A stretch of 64,000 nt of DNA from Actinocatenispora rupis (GTDB lineage Bacteria; Actinomycetota; Actinomycetes; Mycobacteriales; Micromonosporaceae): positions 1-64,000 of the forward strand of contig NZ_BOMB01000017.1 in the NCBI RefSeq assembly GCF_016861975.1, given 5' to 3'. The notes beneath the pieces are model-generated. The model searched no databases and was not told where the DNA came from. It saw nothing but the letters and a program-made list of their open reading frames with translations. The position numbers and the translations under genes were made by a program. Every line of letters starts with the position of its first letter. Position 1 is the first letter of the stretch. Shown in pieces: positions 52,539 to 61,253 of the stretch.

Positions 52539-55307
52539 TTGTACACCACCGGATCCGGACCAACCACCCTGTACGGGCGGGGCGCGGAGCTGGCGCGGAT
52601 CGCGCGGCTCGTGGACGGTGCGCGGCACGGGCGGGCCGGCGCGCTCGTGGTCCGCGGCCCGGCCGGCGTCGGCAAGTCCGCGCTGCTCGACCACGCCGGC
52701 CGGCTCGCCGCCGACGACCCCGACACCCCGGCCCGGGTACTCCGGATCACCGGGATCGAGTCGGAGGCCGCGCTGCCGTACGCGGCGCTGCACGCGTTGC
52801 TGCGGCCCGCACTCGGCGCCGTCGACGGGCTGCCGGCGCCGCAGGCCGAGGCGGTACGCGGGGCGTTCCGGATGGGCGAGCGCGCCGGCGGGGACCGGTT
52901 CCTGGTCGGGCTGGGCACGCTGGGCCTGCTCGCCGACCTGTCCCCGGACCGGCCGCTGCTGTGCCTGGTCGACGACGCGCAGTGGCTCGACCGGGAGTCG
53001 GCCGACACCCTCCTGTTCGCGGTACGCCGGCTGTACGCCGAGCCGGTCGTGGTGCTGTTCGCCGCCCGCGACGAGGATCCGGCGTTCGCCGCGCCGGGCC
53101 TCCCGGTCCTGCCACTCGGCGGCCTCGACGGTACGGCGGCGGCCGAGGTGGTGGTCGCCGCGGCCCCGGGCCTGGCGCTGGCCGTACGGGACCGGGTGGT
53201 GGCGGAGGCGGCGGGCAACCCGCTGGCCCTCGTCGAACTGTCCCGCGGCCTGACCGAACGCCAGCGCGCCGGCTTCCTCGGCCCGCTCGGCATACCCACC
53301 AACGGATCGCCGACCAGCCGGGTACGGTCCGCGTTCGTCGACCGGCTCGCCGCGCTCCCCGCCGACACCCGCCACGCCGTACTGGTCGCCGCGCTCGACG
53401 GCGCCGGCGATCCGGACGGGCTGAGCCGCGCGCTGGGCGGGTCGCTCGCCGCCCTCGCCCCCGCCGAACGGGCCGGGCTGCTGCGCGTCACCCGCGCCGG
53501 CGTGGTCTTCCACCACCCGCTGGTACGCACGGCGGCGCGCGGTGCGTCCGACATCGGCGAGCGCATCGCCGCGCACCGCGCCCTGGCCGAGGCGTACGAG
53601 GGGGATCAGCGGGCGTGGCATCGCGCGGCGGTCACGGTCGGGCCGGACGAGTCGGTCGCCGCGGACCTGGCCGACGCGGGCCGGCGCGCCGTCGAACGGG
53701 GCGGTCTCGCAGCCGCCTCCGCCGCGTACGAGCGTGCCGCGGAACTGTCCGGCGAGCCGGAGCCCCGGGTACGCCGGCTGGTGTCGGCGGCGACGGCGGC
53801 CGCGGACGCCGGGCAGCTCGGCCGCGCCGGGCAGCTGGCCGACCGGGCGCTCGGGCACCCCACGGACCCGGCGCTCGCCGCCGGACTGGCCCGGGTACGC
53901 GCCGCGGTGGCGCGAGAACGGCGGCAGCCGGTGGACGCGGCCCGGATCCTGCTGGCCGGTGCGGTCGCGCTGTCCGGCACCGATCCGGTCACCGCCGAGA
54001 CGATGCTGTGCGACGCGAGCGTGCACGTGTGGTCGGCGACCTGGCGGCCCGGTCAGGCGGACCTGGCGCAGCGGATCGCGGCCGCCGCCCGCTCGATGGC
54101 CGGTCGGGCGGGGCCGGCGCTGCGCGCGGTGGTGGACCTCGTCGAGGGCGTGGAATGGCTGCTGTCCGGCGATTCCCCGGCGCACGTCGCGATGCCCCGC
54201 CCGCCGTACGCCGACGTCGCCGGGCTGCCGTTCGCGGTCCGGATGCTGCACCTCTACCTGGACTTCGTACGCGGGGATCTGGTGGCGTTGCGGGCGACGG
54301 GGGAGGCGCTGGTGGTGGAGGCCCGCGCGGCGGGGATGGTCGGCCGGCTGCCGCAGCTGCTGACCCTGCTCGCCGGCGGGTACGCGCTGGCCGGTGAGTA
54401 CGCCGAGCTGGCAGCCGCCGTCGCCGAGGGCCGGCGGGTCGCCACCGACACCGGCCAGGACTCCTGGTCCGGGTACCTCGACGGGCTGGACGCGTGGCTG
54501 GCCGCCGCGCGGGGCGACGAGCCGGCGTGCCGTGCGCTGGCCGTACGGGCTCGGGACGCGGCCGGTGGCACGGTCGTCCAGCCGTACGCGTGGGCCGGGC
54601 TCGCCGAGGCGCGCCTGGACCTTTCCCTCGGCCGGTACGAGGCGGCACTGGACGCGTTGCGCGCGTTGGACACCGGCCCGGTACGCCACTCGTTCGGCCT
54701 GCTGTACGTGTGCGCCGACCAGGTCGAGGCCGCGGTACGCGCCGGCCGACCGGACGCCGCGGAGTACCCGTCGGGTCGGCTCGTGCGGTGGGCCGAGGCG
54801 ACCGGGCAGGACCGGATCCGGGCGCTGGCCGAGCGGTCGGCGGCGCTGCTCGCGACCGGCGACGAGGCCGAATCCGGCTACCTGCGGGCGATCGCGCTGC
54901 TGCCCGGCACCTCCCTCGAAGCCGCCCGTACCCGGCTGCTGTACGGCGAATGGCTGCGCCGGCGGAAGCGCCGCACGGAGGCCCGCGACCAGCTCGCCGA
55001 CGCGGCCGACACGTTCGACCGCCTCGGCACCCCCGCCTGGTACGAGCGCGCCGCGGCCGAACTGCGCGCGGTCGGTGCCGTACCGGGGCGGCGGGCGGCG
55101 GCGGACCCGCTCGCCGCGCTGACCGCGCAGGAGGCGCAGGTGGTACGGCTGGCCGCGACCGGCGCCTCGAACCGCGAGATCGGCGCGCAGCTGTTCCTCA
55201 GCCCGCGCACCGTCGGATACCACCTGTACAAGGCGTTCCCGAAGCTGGGCGTGAGTTCCCGGGCCGAGCTGCCGCGGCTGTGCACCCCGCCCGCACCGAC
55301 GACCTAA
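52539..55307 (+). CDS. LuxR family (LAL-type) ATPase regulator
   Basis: 922 residues. Walker A GPAGVGKSALL (about residues 37-47), a Walker B-like LLCLVDDAQWLD, then a long helical TPR-like region, and a LuxR HTH at the C-terminus (about 860-915: LTAQEAQVVRLAATG, NREIGAQLFLSPRTVGYHL). This is the large ATP-binding LuxR group, which often controls antibiotic or catabolic genes. Only TTG 52539 is available in front of LYGRGAELARI; start is therefore uncertain. Cotranscribed with TetR perhaps. Confidence 0.88.
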   Translation: MYTTGSGPTTLYGRGAELARIARLVDGARHGRAGALVVRGPAGVGKSALLDHAGRLAADDPDTPARVLRITGIESEAALPYAALHALLRPALGAVDGLPAPQAEAVRGAFRMGERAGGDRFLVGLGTLGLLADLSPDRPLLCLVDDAQWLDRESADTLLFAVRRLYAEPVVVLFAARDEDPAFAAPGLPVLPLGGLDGTAAAEVVVAAAPGLALAVRDRVVAEAAGNPLALVELSRGLTERQRAGFLGPLGIPTNGSPTSRVRSAFVDRLAALPADTRHAVLVAALDGAGDPDGLSRALGGSLAALAPAERAGLLRVTRAGVVFHHPLVRTAARGASDIGERIAAHRALAEAYEGDQRAWHRAAVTVGPDESVAADLADAGRRAVERGGLAAASAAYERAAELSGEPEPRVRRLVSAATAAADAGQLGRAGQLADRALGHPTDPALAAGLARVRAAVARERRQPVDAARILLAGAVALSGTDPVTAETMLCDASVHVWSATWRPGQADLAQRIAAAARSMAGRAGPALRAVVDLVEGVEWLLSGDSPAHVAMPRPPYADVAGLPFAVRMLHLYLDFVRGDLVALRATGEALVVEARAAGMVGRLPQLLTLLAGGYALAGEYAELAAAVAEGRRVATDTGQDSWSGYLDGLDAWLAAARGDEPACRALAVRARDAAGGTVVQPYAWAGLAEARLDLSLGRYEAALDALRALDTGPVRHSFGLLYVCADQVEAAVRAGRPDAAEYPSGRLVRWAEATGQDRIRALAERSAALLATGDEAESGYLRAIALLPGTSLEAARTRLLYGEWLRRRKRRTEARDQLADAADTFDRLGTPAWYERAAAELRAVGAVPGRRAAADPLAALTAQEAQVVRLAATGASNREIGAQLFLSPRTVGYHLYKAFPKLGVSSRAELPRLCTPPAPTT

Positions 55308-55403
55308 CCGCGCCCGGCCGATACCGGTACGTCGACGGATTCGCCGCGGTGGCCGGCGCGCCTAGCGTCGCGGCGTATCTGGCGGAGCGGAAAGGGAAGC
55401 CGA

Positions 55404-56669
55404 ATGAGCCGGACAGTACCCACCTACACGCTGGCCGAACGGGACCGCCGCTGGGCGCTCGCCCGGCGGCTGATGGCGACCGAGGGCGTCGACGCGCTGA
55501 TCGCGTACGGCGAGCACGAGTGCGCCGACCTGGCGCCGTTCGCGCCCGACCAGTACTTCAGCAACGACCGGCCCGGTTCGGTCGTCGTGTTCTGCGGCGA
55601 CGCCGAACCGGTCCAGCTCGTCTGGTGCAACATGCCGATCCAGGACCACCTGGAGGCCGCCAAGCGCGGCGACGAGCTGTGGATCGCCCCGGAACGGATC
55701 CGCGCCGGCAGCGGCTTCCAGCCCGGCCGCAACGGCGCCGGCATCGTCGAGGTACTCCGCGACTACGGGCTGGAGCGCGGCCGGATCGGCGTGCTCGGGC
55801 TCGACCCGTACCCGCCGTTCCACATCAACCCGATCATGCCGTACCAGGTGTGGCGGCAGGTGGTGGCGGAGCTGCCCGACGCCGAGTTCACGAACGTCGG
55901 CCCGGCGTTCGTGTTCGCCACCGCCCGGCTGTCCACCGAGGAACAGGCCGTCCTCCGGTACTCCGCGGAGGTCGGCGACGCGATGGCCGCCGCGATGGTA
56001 CGGGCCGCGGTGCCGGGCGCCACCGAGGCCGACCTGTACGCGACCGGCATGGCCGCCGCGTTCCGGCGTGGCTGCGCCGCCCCCGACATGCTGCTGTGGT
56101 CCGGGCCGGGCTTCGTCGCCTGGGGCCCGCCGGCCTGGTCGTACCGGCCGCAGGCGCCGCGGACGCTCGCCGACGGGGACGTGGTGCTGGCCGAGGTGTT
56201 CAACCGCTTCGGCGGCAAGGAGACGCAGCACCAGGTGGCGATCGCGGTCGGCGAGCCGCATCCCGACGTCACGGCCGCCGCCGCGGTCGCCCGCGAGTGC
56301 TACGAGGCCGGCCTCGCGGTCGCCCGCCCCGGCACCACGTTCGGCGAACTGGCCGAGGCGATGCTCGCGCCGCTGCACGCCCACGACTCCTGGAACATCC
56401 ACCCGATGTGCCACCTGATGAACCCGTACGGGCCGGTGTGTGGGTTCGGCCACGGGCTGCGCCGGCTGCCCGAGGCCAAGCGGTACGGCCGGCTGTTCGA
56501 ACTGCCGACGATGGGCGGCGAGATGCCGCTGGCGCCGGGCATGACGCTCTCGTTCGAGCCGAACGCCGTCGTCGACGGTCGCGCGGTGAACCTCGGCGGC
56601 ACCGTACTCATCGGCCCGGACGGTCCGGACGAGCTGAATCCGTACACCGCGCGGCTGCTGCGGGCCTGA
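55404..56669 (+). CDS. M24 (creatinase/prolidase) family protein, degraded metal site
   Basis: 421 residues with the two-domain creatinase/aminopeptidase P fold: N-terminal creatinase_N (about 1-165) and C-terminal pita-bread domain. GFGHGLRRLP retains the His, and MTLSFEPNAV one Glu. But the first Asp position reads LAEVFNRFGGKE and the last Glu position reads NLGGTVLIG, so the usual two-metal set (D, D, H, E, E) is incomplete. Likely a metal-free hydrolase like creatinase, or a non-peptidase. ATG 55404 has AAAGGGAAG. Alone downstream of LuxR. Confidence 0.82.
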   Translation: MSRTVPTYTLAERDRRWALARRLMATEGVDALIAYGEHECADLAPFAPDQYFSNDRPGSVVVFCGDAEPVQLVWCNMPIQDHLEAAKRGDELWIAPERIRAGSGFQPGRNGAGIVEVLRDYGLERGRIGVLGLDPYPPFHINPIMPYQVWRQVVAELPDAEFTNVGPAFVFATARLSTEEQAVLRYSAEVGDAMAAAMVRAAVPGATEADLYATGMAAAFRRGCAAPDMLLWSGPGFVAWGPPAWSYRPQAPRTLADGDVVLAEVFNRFGGKETQHQVAIAVGEPHPDVTAAAAVARECYEAGLAVARPGTTFGELAEAMLAPLHAHDSWNIHPMCHLMNPYGPVCGFGHGLRRLPEAKRYGRLFELPTMGGEMPLAPGMTLSFEPNAVVDGRAVNLGGTVLIGPDGPDELNPYTARLLRA

Positions 56670-56746
56670 GCGGCCGCGCGACGGGGGTCGGCCGGCGGTG
56701 CCCGGCACGCCGGCCGGTCGCGCCGTCTCCAGCGCCGGAACGCTTG

Positions 56747-57154
56747 CTACAGAGCCGATTCGAGCAGGCGGCGGAGGGCGTCGGCGCGTTCGGCGCCGAA
56801 GTCGAGGTTGGTCTGCGAGCGGTGGTCGAACGTCAGAACCCCGTCGGCGAACGTCATCCCCGCGGCGCTGAAGTACTCGCCGGTGTTGCGGACGACGATG
56901 GTACGCAGCCCGTCGCGCAGCGCCTGGCGGCCGAGGTCGTCGACCGCGACCGCGCGCAGCGCGTTCACCAGGGGTGCGAAGTACACGAGGGGGAAGAACT
57001 CGGCGTAGTCGTCGGCGTGGCCGGCGACGGCGAGCTCGTCCCACGAGACGTCGACCGGCACCGGGAAGCCGGCCGCCTCCTCGATCCGCGCCAGCCAGCC
57101 GGGGTAGTCGTCGTCCCGGAACCGTTGCACCGCACGGCGTTCCGCCAGCCCCAT
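56747..57154 (-). CDS. Small hypothetical protein
   Basis: 135 residues, no recognised family. MGLAERRAVQRFRDDDYPGWLARI, VSWDELAV and FFPLVYFAPLVNALRAV suggest a globular protein with helices, and the tail FDHRSQTNLDFGAERADAL is strand plus helix. ATG 57154 follows GGGGGGA. Convergent with the M24 gene, divergent from the S51 peptidase. Confidence 0.66.
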   Translation of the reverse strand: MGLAERRAVQRFRDDDYPGWLARIEEAAGFPVPVDVSWDELAVAGHADDYAEFFPLVYFAPLVNALRAVAVDDLGRQALRDGLRTIVVRNTGEYFSAAGMTFADGVLTFDHRSQTNLDFGAERADALRRLLESAL

Positions 57155-57253
57155 CCGTCCCCCCGTGATGTCCGCCCCCACCCACCGCACGCTAGCGGCG
57201 GGCGCGCCACCCGGCATCGCTACAAGTACCCACAGCCCCGCGATACTGGGCGG

Positions 57254-57862
57254 ATGCGCCTCTACCTGTCCTCGTTCCGTACCGGTGCGCACCCGGCGCG
57301 GCTGCTCGCACTCGCCGGCGGCCCGCGGACGGCGGTGCTGACGCACGCGCTGGACGACGCGCCCCCGGAGGTACGCGACGCCGCGGTACGGCGGGAGGTC
57401 GGTGAGCTGGCCGCGCTCGGGCTCGACCCGTACCCGGTGGATCTGCGCGAGCCGGGAGCGGTCGGCGCGCTCGCCGGCTACGACCTGCTCTGGGTACGCG
57501 GCGGCAACGTCTTCACGCTCCGCCGTGCGCTGGCCGACACCGGCGCCGACACCGTCCTGGTGGACCTGCTGCGCCGTGACACCGTGGCGTACGGCGGGTA
57601 CAGCGCCGGCTGCTGCGTGCTGGCCGACGACCTGAGCGGGCTGGAGCGGGTGGACGACCCGGGCGACCCGCCGGTACGGACCGGGCTGGGGCTGCTCGAC
57701 CGGGCGTTCGTGCCGCACGTGCGGACGCCGGAGCATCCGGAGAGCGCCGACTGCGACGCCCTGGCCGCCGCGTACGCCGCCGCCGGCCGGCCGCACTGGG
57801 CGCTGCGCGACGGCGACGTACTGGTGGTCGACGGCCCGGTCACCGAGCTGCTGGCCGGCTGA
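57254..57862 (+). CDS. Peptidase E (S51) family protein
   Basis: 202 residues with the S51 fold: nucleophile elbow in AYGGYSAGCCVL (about residues 114-125), preceded by LLWVRGGNVFTLRRAL, the typical dipeptidase E segment. His is suggested in DRAFVPHV. Dipeptidase E cleaves Asp-X dipeptides; relatives also act on cyanophycin. ATG 57254. Its stop is one base from the atpB stop, convergently. Confidence 0.85.
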   Translation: MRLYLSSFRTGAHPARLLALAGGPRTAVLTHALDDAPPEVRDAAVRREVGELAALGLDPYPVDLREPGAVGALAGYDLLWVRGGNVFTLRRALADTGADTVLVDLLRRDTVAYGGYSAGCCVLADDLSGLERVDDPGDPPVRTGLGLLDRAFVPHVRTPEHPESADCDALAAAYAAAGRPHWALRDGDVLVVDGPVTELLAG

Positions 57863-57863
57863 C

Positions 57864-58637
57864 TCAGTGGTCCTCGGCCAGCGAACTCTGCACGTAGCTC
57901 GCGGTCAGCACGACGAACACGTACGCCTGGAGGGCGGCGACGATCAGCTCGAAGAACGTCATGATGATCGCCATCGCCCAGGACACCACCGACAGCGGCC
58001 GGAACCAGAGGGTCTGCGCGTTCATCAGGGCGACGCCGCCGAGCGTGAACACCAGCAGCAGCAGGTGCCCGGCGAACATGTTGGCGAACAGCCGGACCGC
58101 CAGCGTGACCGGCCGGGTCAGGAAGTTCTGCACGAACTCGATCGGCACCAGCAGCAGGTGCATCGGCCACGGCACGCCCGGCAGGATCAGCGTGTGCTTG
58201 ATGTACCCGAAGAAGCCGTGCTTGCGGATCCCCAGGTACAGGAACATCACGTACGTGACGATCGCGAGGAACGCGGGGAACGCGATGTGCGAGTTCGGCG
58301 AGATCTGGATGAACGGCACGATGCCGAAGACGTTCATCACGATGATGAACAGGAACAGCGTCGCCAGGTAGGGCGCGAACCGCAGCCCGTCCTTCGCGCC
58401 GATCACCTCGCGGGACACGCCGTCCCGGATGAAGCCATAGATCGACTCGGCCAGCCACTGCGACTTCGTCGGCACCAGCTTCGGCTTCCGGTACGCCACG
58501 AGGAAGAAGACGATGATGATCGCGGCGGCGAGCCAGGCCAGCAGCGTGATCTTCGTGATCGCCTGGCCGAGCGGCGGCACCAGACTCTGGAAGTCGAAGT
58601 CCTGGACTCCGGGCGGGAATCCTTCGGCGACGATCAT
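57864..58637 (-). CDS. atpB: ATP synthase F0 subunit a (solitary)
   Basis: 257-residue subunit a of the F-type ATP synthase. The essential Arg lies in PVTLAVRLFANMFAGHLLLL (about residues 177-196), and VPIEFVQNF and the final helix (IVAALQAYVFVVLTASYV) match the family, so it looks functional. Unusually no atpE/F/H/A/G/D/C follows: a convergent peptidase gene lies directly downstream. It is either a relocated sole copy or a duplicate. ATG 58637 overlaps the stop of a doubtful 75-codon frame. Confidence 0.93.
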   Translation of the reverse strand: MIVAEGFPPGVQDFDFQSLVPPLGQAITKITLLAWLAAAIIIVFFLVAYRKPKLVPTKSQWLAESIYGFIRDGVSREVIGAKDGLRFAPYLATLFLFIIVMNVFGIVPFIQISPNSHIAFPAFLAIVTYVMFLYLGIRKHGFFGYIKHTLILPGVPWPMHLLLVPIEFVQNFLTRPVTLAVRLFANMFAGHLLLLVFTLGGVALMNAQTLWFRPLSVVSWAMAIIMTFFELIVAALQAYVFVVLTASYVQSSLAEDH

Positions 58638-59059
58638 CGGTCCTCCACTGTCGCGGGGGCAGCGTCCGGGCGGCTCTGACGATAGCGAACGGCGTACCGA
58701 TCACCCGCGTCGGCCTCCGCCCGTGGCGGCCGGTCCTGCCCGGGGTGCGGCAGCAACGGCGTGCACCGCTGGTCGGGCCCGTCGTCGCGGAGCTGGGCGT
58801 CCGGACTCGGGTCACCACCACGTCGAACCGGCGCGTGCGTACGGGTGGCGGCGAGCGCCATGGTGCTCCCGGATTCCGTTGGTGGACAAGCGAATGGCGG
58901 TTTCGTCAGGCACGACGACCCGCGTTCGTACGCCGCGGCGCCGGCCGGTGTCGCCGTGCGGTCGTCCGCCCGCCGCCGCGAAGTACGCCCTCGGCGCCGC
59001 GGTCGTGCGCGGTCGTCGAATGCGCCGCGCGGCGCGTACCGGGGCAGGGGGACGACGGA
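58638..59059. other. 422-base region upstream of atpB without a clear gene
   Basis: A 75-codon leftward frame (58634-58861) ends in ATGA overlap with atpB but is Arg/Pro/Asp-rich and not membrane-like, so it does not resemble atpI. An imperfect copy of the repeat family (ATTCCGTTG ... CAAGCGAAT, 58873-58895) is present. No promoter for atpB was recognised. Confidence 0.5.
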
Positions 59060-59830
59060 TCAGGTGCGGCCGTGCTGCTGCGCGTCCGCGGTGTGCGCGC
59101 CCGCGCAGTCGCGGCAGCACAGGGTGCGCAGCGCGGCCGCCAGCCCGCCGAGGTCGGCCACCGGCCGCCGGAACGTCAGGCGCAGGTGCCGCAGGTCGCC
59201 GCCGGCGAGTACCCGCAGGACGAGGCCGTGCCGGTCGACGCGGACCGCCAGCGTCGCCTCCGCGTCCGGTACGACGGCGCGCACGTGCCGCAGCAGCGCG
59301 GCCGTGATCTCCGGGTGGTGGTCGTTGAGGTCGGCGAGCAGCTCGCCCTCCCGTGCGCGCAGCGCGTCGGGCCGCGCCCGCCGGTACGTGTCGAGGTCGA
59401 CGGCGACGCTGCGGTCCTCGCCGTCCAGCCGTACCTCGGCGAGTTCGAGGCGGTAGAGGGTGTGGCCGCGGCCGACGTCGAGCAGCGCCGGCAGCGGGTA
59501 CGCCGCGGCGAACGTGTCCACCGCGGTCCGCAGCTCGTCGCCGGTCACCGGGGCGACCCAGCCGAGCAGCGCCGCCTCGCCCGCGGACGGCGCCGCCGGG
59601 TACGGGGCCTCGTCCGGTACCGAGAGCAGCGCCGCGGCGTCGTCGGCGGCGGCGTCGGCGGGCAGTGCGGCGGCGCCGGGGTCGGCGTCGTCGACCACCA
59701 GCAGCGGCGCCCCGTCGGGGTCGGCGGCGTGTGCGACCGGTACCGGCCAGGTGGTCTCGGGCAGGTGGAGCTGGCCGGTGCCGCGGGCGGCGACCAGGGT
59801 GCGGACCACCTCGGCGGGGGACGGGCGCAT
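59060..59830 (-). CDS. DUF2470 / PNPOx-fold protein (HugZ-like), iron-regulated
   Basis: 256 residues. The N-terminal 150 residues fit the pyridoxamine-oxidase split barrel (GTGQLHLPETTWPVPVAHA), and the C-terminus is DUF2470 (LLADLNDHHPEITAALLRHV, about residues 160-179). The tail has LCCRDC, a cysteine cluster. Family members are linked to heme binding or utilisation. An IdeR/DmdR-like box lies just upstream, which supports iron regulation. ATG 59830. Divergent from the rpsD copy. Confidence 0.8.
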   Translation of the reverse strand: MRPSPAEVVRTLVAARGTGQLHLPETTWPVPVAHAADPDGAPLLVVDDADPGAAALPADAAADDAAALLSVPDEAPYPAAPSAGEAALLGWVAPVTGDELRTAVDTFAAAYPLPALLDVGRGHTLYRLELAEVRLDGEDRSVAVDLDTYRRARPDALRAREGELLADLNDHHPEITAALLRHVRAVVPDAEATLAVRVDRHGLVLRVLAGGDLRHLRLTFRRPVADLGGLAAALRTLCCRDCAGAHTADAQQHGRT

Positions 59831-59843
59831 GGCATCTCCATCA

Positions 59844-59874
59844 GTTAGGTTAGCCTTACTAAGGTCAACCTAAC
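59844..59874. promoter_or_regulatory. IdeR/DmdR-like iron box
   Basis: TTAGGTTAGCCTTACTAAG (59845-59863) resembles the iron-box consensus TTAGGTTAGGCTAACCTAA. The wider region shows perfect GTTAGGTT ... AACCTAAC arms (59844-59851 and 59867-59874). It lies between the DUF2470 gene and the rpsD copy. Iron-dependent repression of the former is the likely effect; an effect on rpsD is possible. Confidence 0.75.
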
Positions 59875-59891
59875 TCATTTCGGAGGTGTGT

Positions 59892-60504
59892 GTGAACCGG
59901 TCCCGGCCCAAGGCCAGGCTGTCCCGGGCGATCGGCTTCCCGCTGACCCGCAGCTGCGTCGCCCCGTTCGAGCGGCGGCCGTACCCGCCCGGCGTGCACG
60001 GTCGCCGGCGCGTCAACGCCAGCGACTACCAGGTCCGGCTCCTGGAGAAGCAGCGCCTGCGCCTCCAGTACGACCTGCGCGAGACGCAGCTCGCCCGGGC
60101 GTTCGCGGAGGCGGACCGGCGGCGCGGCAAGACCGGCGAGATCCTCGTCGCGCTGCTCGAACTCCGGCTGGACGCCGTCGTCCTGCGCGCCGGGGGTCGC
60201 CCGCACCATCTACCAGGCTCGCCAGTTCGTGACGCACCGCCACATCACGGTCAACGGCCGGCGCGTCGACCGCCCCTCGTACCGGACGCGGCCCGGTGAC
60301 GTCGTCGCGGTCGCCGGGCGGAGCCGCGGGCTGGACCCGTTCGTGGTGGCGGCGGCCGGCGCCAACGCGCCCGCGGGCGAGCCGGTGCCGTACCTGGTGG
60401 CCGACCTCAGCGGGCTGACCGTCCGGGTCGAACGCCAGCCCGAGCGCCGCGAGATCCCGGTGCGCTGCGACGAACACCTCGTCGTCGAGTACTACTCGCG
60501 CTGA
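59892..60504 (+). pseudogene. rpsD: Ribosomal protein S4 gene with a one-base frameshift
   Basis: The first frame begins at GTG 59892 after GGAGG: SRPKARLSRAIGFPLT, then YPPGVHGRRRVNASDYQVR and LLEKQRLRLQYDL. It follows actinobacterial S4 to LRAG. A run of five G (60192-60196) then shifts the frame; with four G it reads on as GVARTIYQARQFVTH, then the S4 domain HITVNGRRVDRPSYRTRPGD and the end CDEHLVVEYYSR. The repaired length is 203 residues, normal for S4. Either a sequencing error in a working gene or a real disruption. The S4 domain binds 16S rRNA in 30S assembly. Confidence 0.88.
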
Positions 60505-60556
60505 CCGGCGCCGGAGGTCACAGGGTCACCGAACGGAGCCGACTACGGTGCCAGCC

Positions 60557-61219
60557 ATGGACGACCTGGTACTGCTGCGGCACGAGATGGCCACGCTGTG
60601 GGGCGTCGACGCGTACGGGCGGCACGAGCCCGCGCCGGACGTGGCCGTCGCCGTGGCGCGCGACGGGGTGACCGTGCGGGCCGACGTACGCCTGCCGGCC
60701 GGGGTGCGCGCCCGGATCACCGCCGACGGCACGGCCACCGACGTACTCGACCGCGCGCGCCGGGTACTCGGTGCCGGTGCCACGGTGACCAGCGGCCCCA
60801 GCTTCCTGGTGGAGCACGCGACCCTGCCGGACACGCCGGGCCTGCTGCGCTCCGACGCCCCGGTACCGCCGGCGCTCGTCCCGGCGCGGCCGGTGCGCTG
60901 GTGGCAGCCGGGGGAGTGGGCCGACCTGCTCGCCGGCGCGCTCGGCCCGTGGGCGATGCTCGTCGCGGACGGGCACGTGCGCGCGCTCTGCCACACCCCG
61001 CGGGCGTCCGGCCGGTACGCCGAGGCGGGCGTCTGGACCCACCCCGACCACCGTCGCCGCGGGTACGCCGGGGCGGTGACGGCCGCGTGGGCGGTCACCG
61101 CGCGCCGCGAGTACCCGGTGCTGTTCTACTCGACGTCCGCGGACAACCGGGCGTCGGCGGGGGTGGCCCGGAGTCTCGGACTGCGCCCGCTCGGCGACAT
61201 CTGGCAGTTCCGCCGCTGA
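60557..61219 (+). CDS. GNAT family acetyltransferase
   Basis: 220 residues. The C-terminal half holds the acetyl-CoA loop GVWTHPDHRRRGYAGAVTAAW (about residues 155-175) with the R/Q-x-x-G-x-A pattern, and YSTSADNRASAGVARSLGL, the final strand pattern. The N-terminal half (DDLVLLRHEMATLWGVDAYG) is unassigned. The ATG at 60557 is preferred over GTG 60548. Acceptor unknown. Confidence 0.85.
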   Translation: MDDLVLLRHEMATLWGVDAYGRHEPAPDVAVAVARDGVTVRADVRLPAGVRARITADGTATDVLDRARRVLGAGATVTSGPSFLVEHATLPDTPGLLRSDAPVPPALVPARPVRWWQPGEWADLLAGALGPWAMLVADGHVRALCHTPRASGRYAEAGVWTHPDHRRRGYAGAVTAAWAVTARREYPVLFYSTSADNRASAGVARSLGLRPLGDIWQFRR

Positions 61220-61221
61220 CA

Positions 61222-61251
61222 CCGGATCGCTTGCCGCGCAACGGATGCCGG
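61222..61251. repeat. GGATCGCTTG-type inverted repeat
   Basis: CCGGATCGCTTGC (61222-61234) against GCAACGGATGCCGG (61238-61251) is an imperfect copy of the repeat family between the convergent acetyltransferase and ferredoxin genes. Probable terminator. Confidence 0.55.
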
Positions 61252-61253
61252 GG

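Noticed and set aside
58634-58861. 75-codon frame ending in ATGA overlap with atpB, a possible atpI
   Set aside because: The product is charged and Pro/Arg-rich with no membrane helix, unlike AtpI. The overlap is suggestive but not enough to call a gene.
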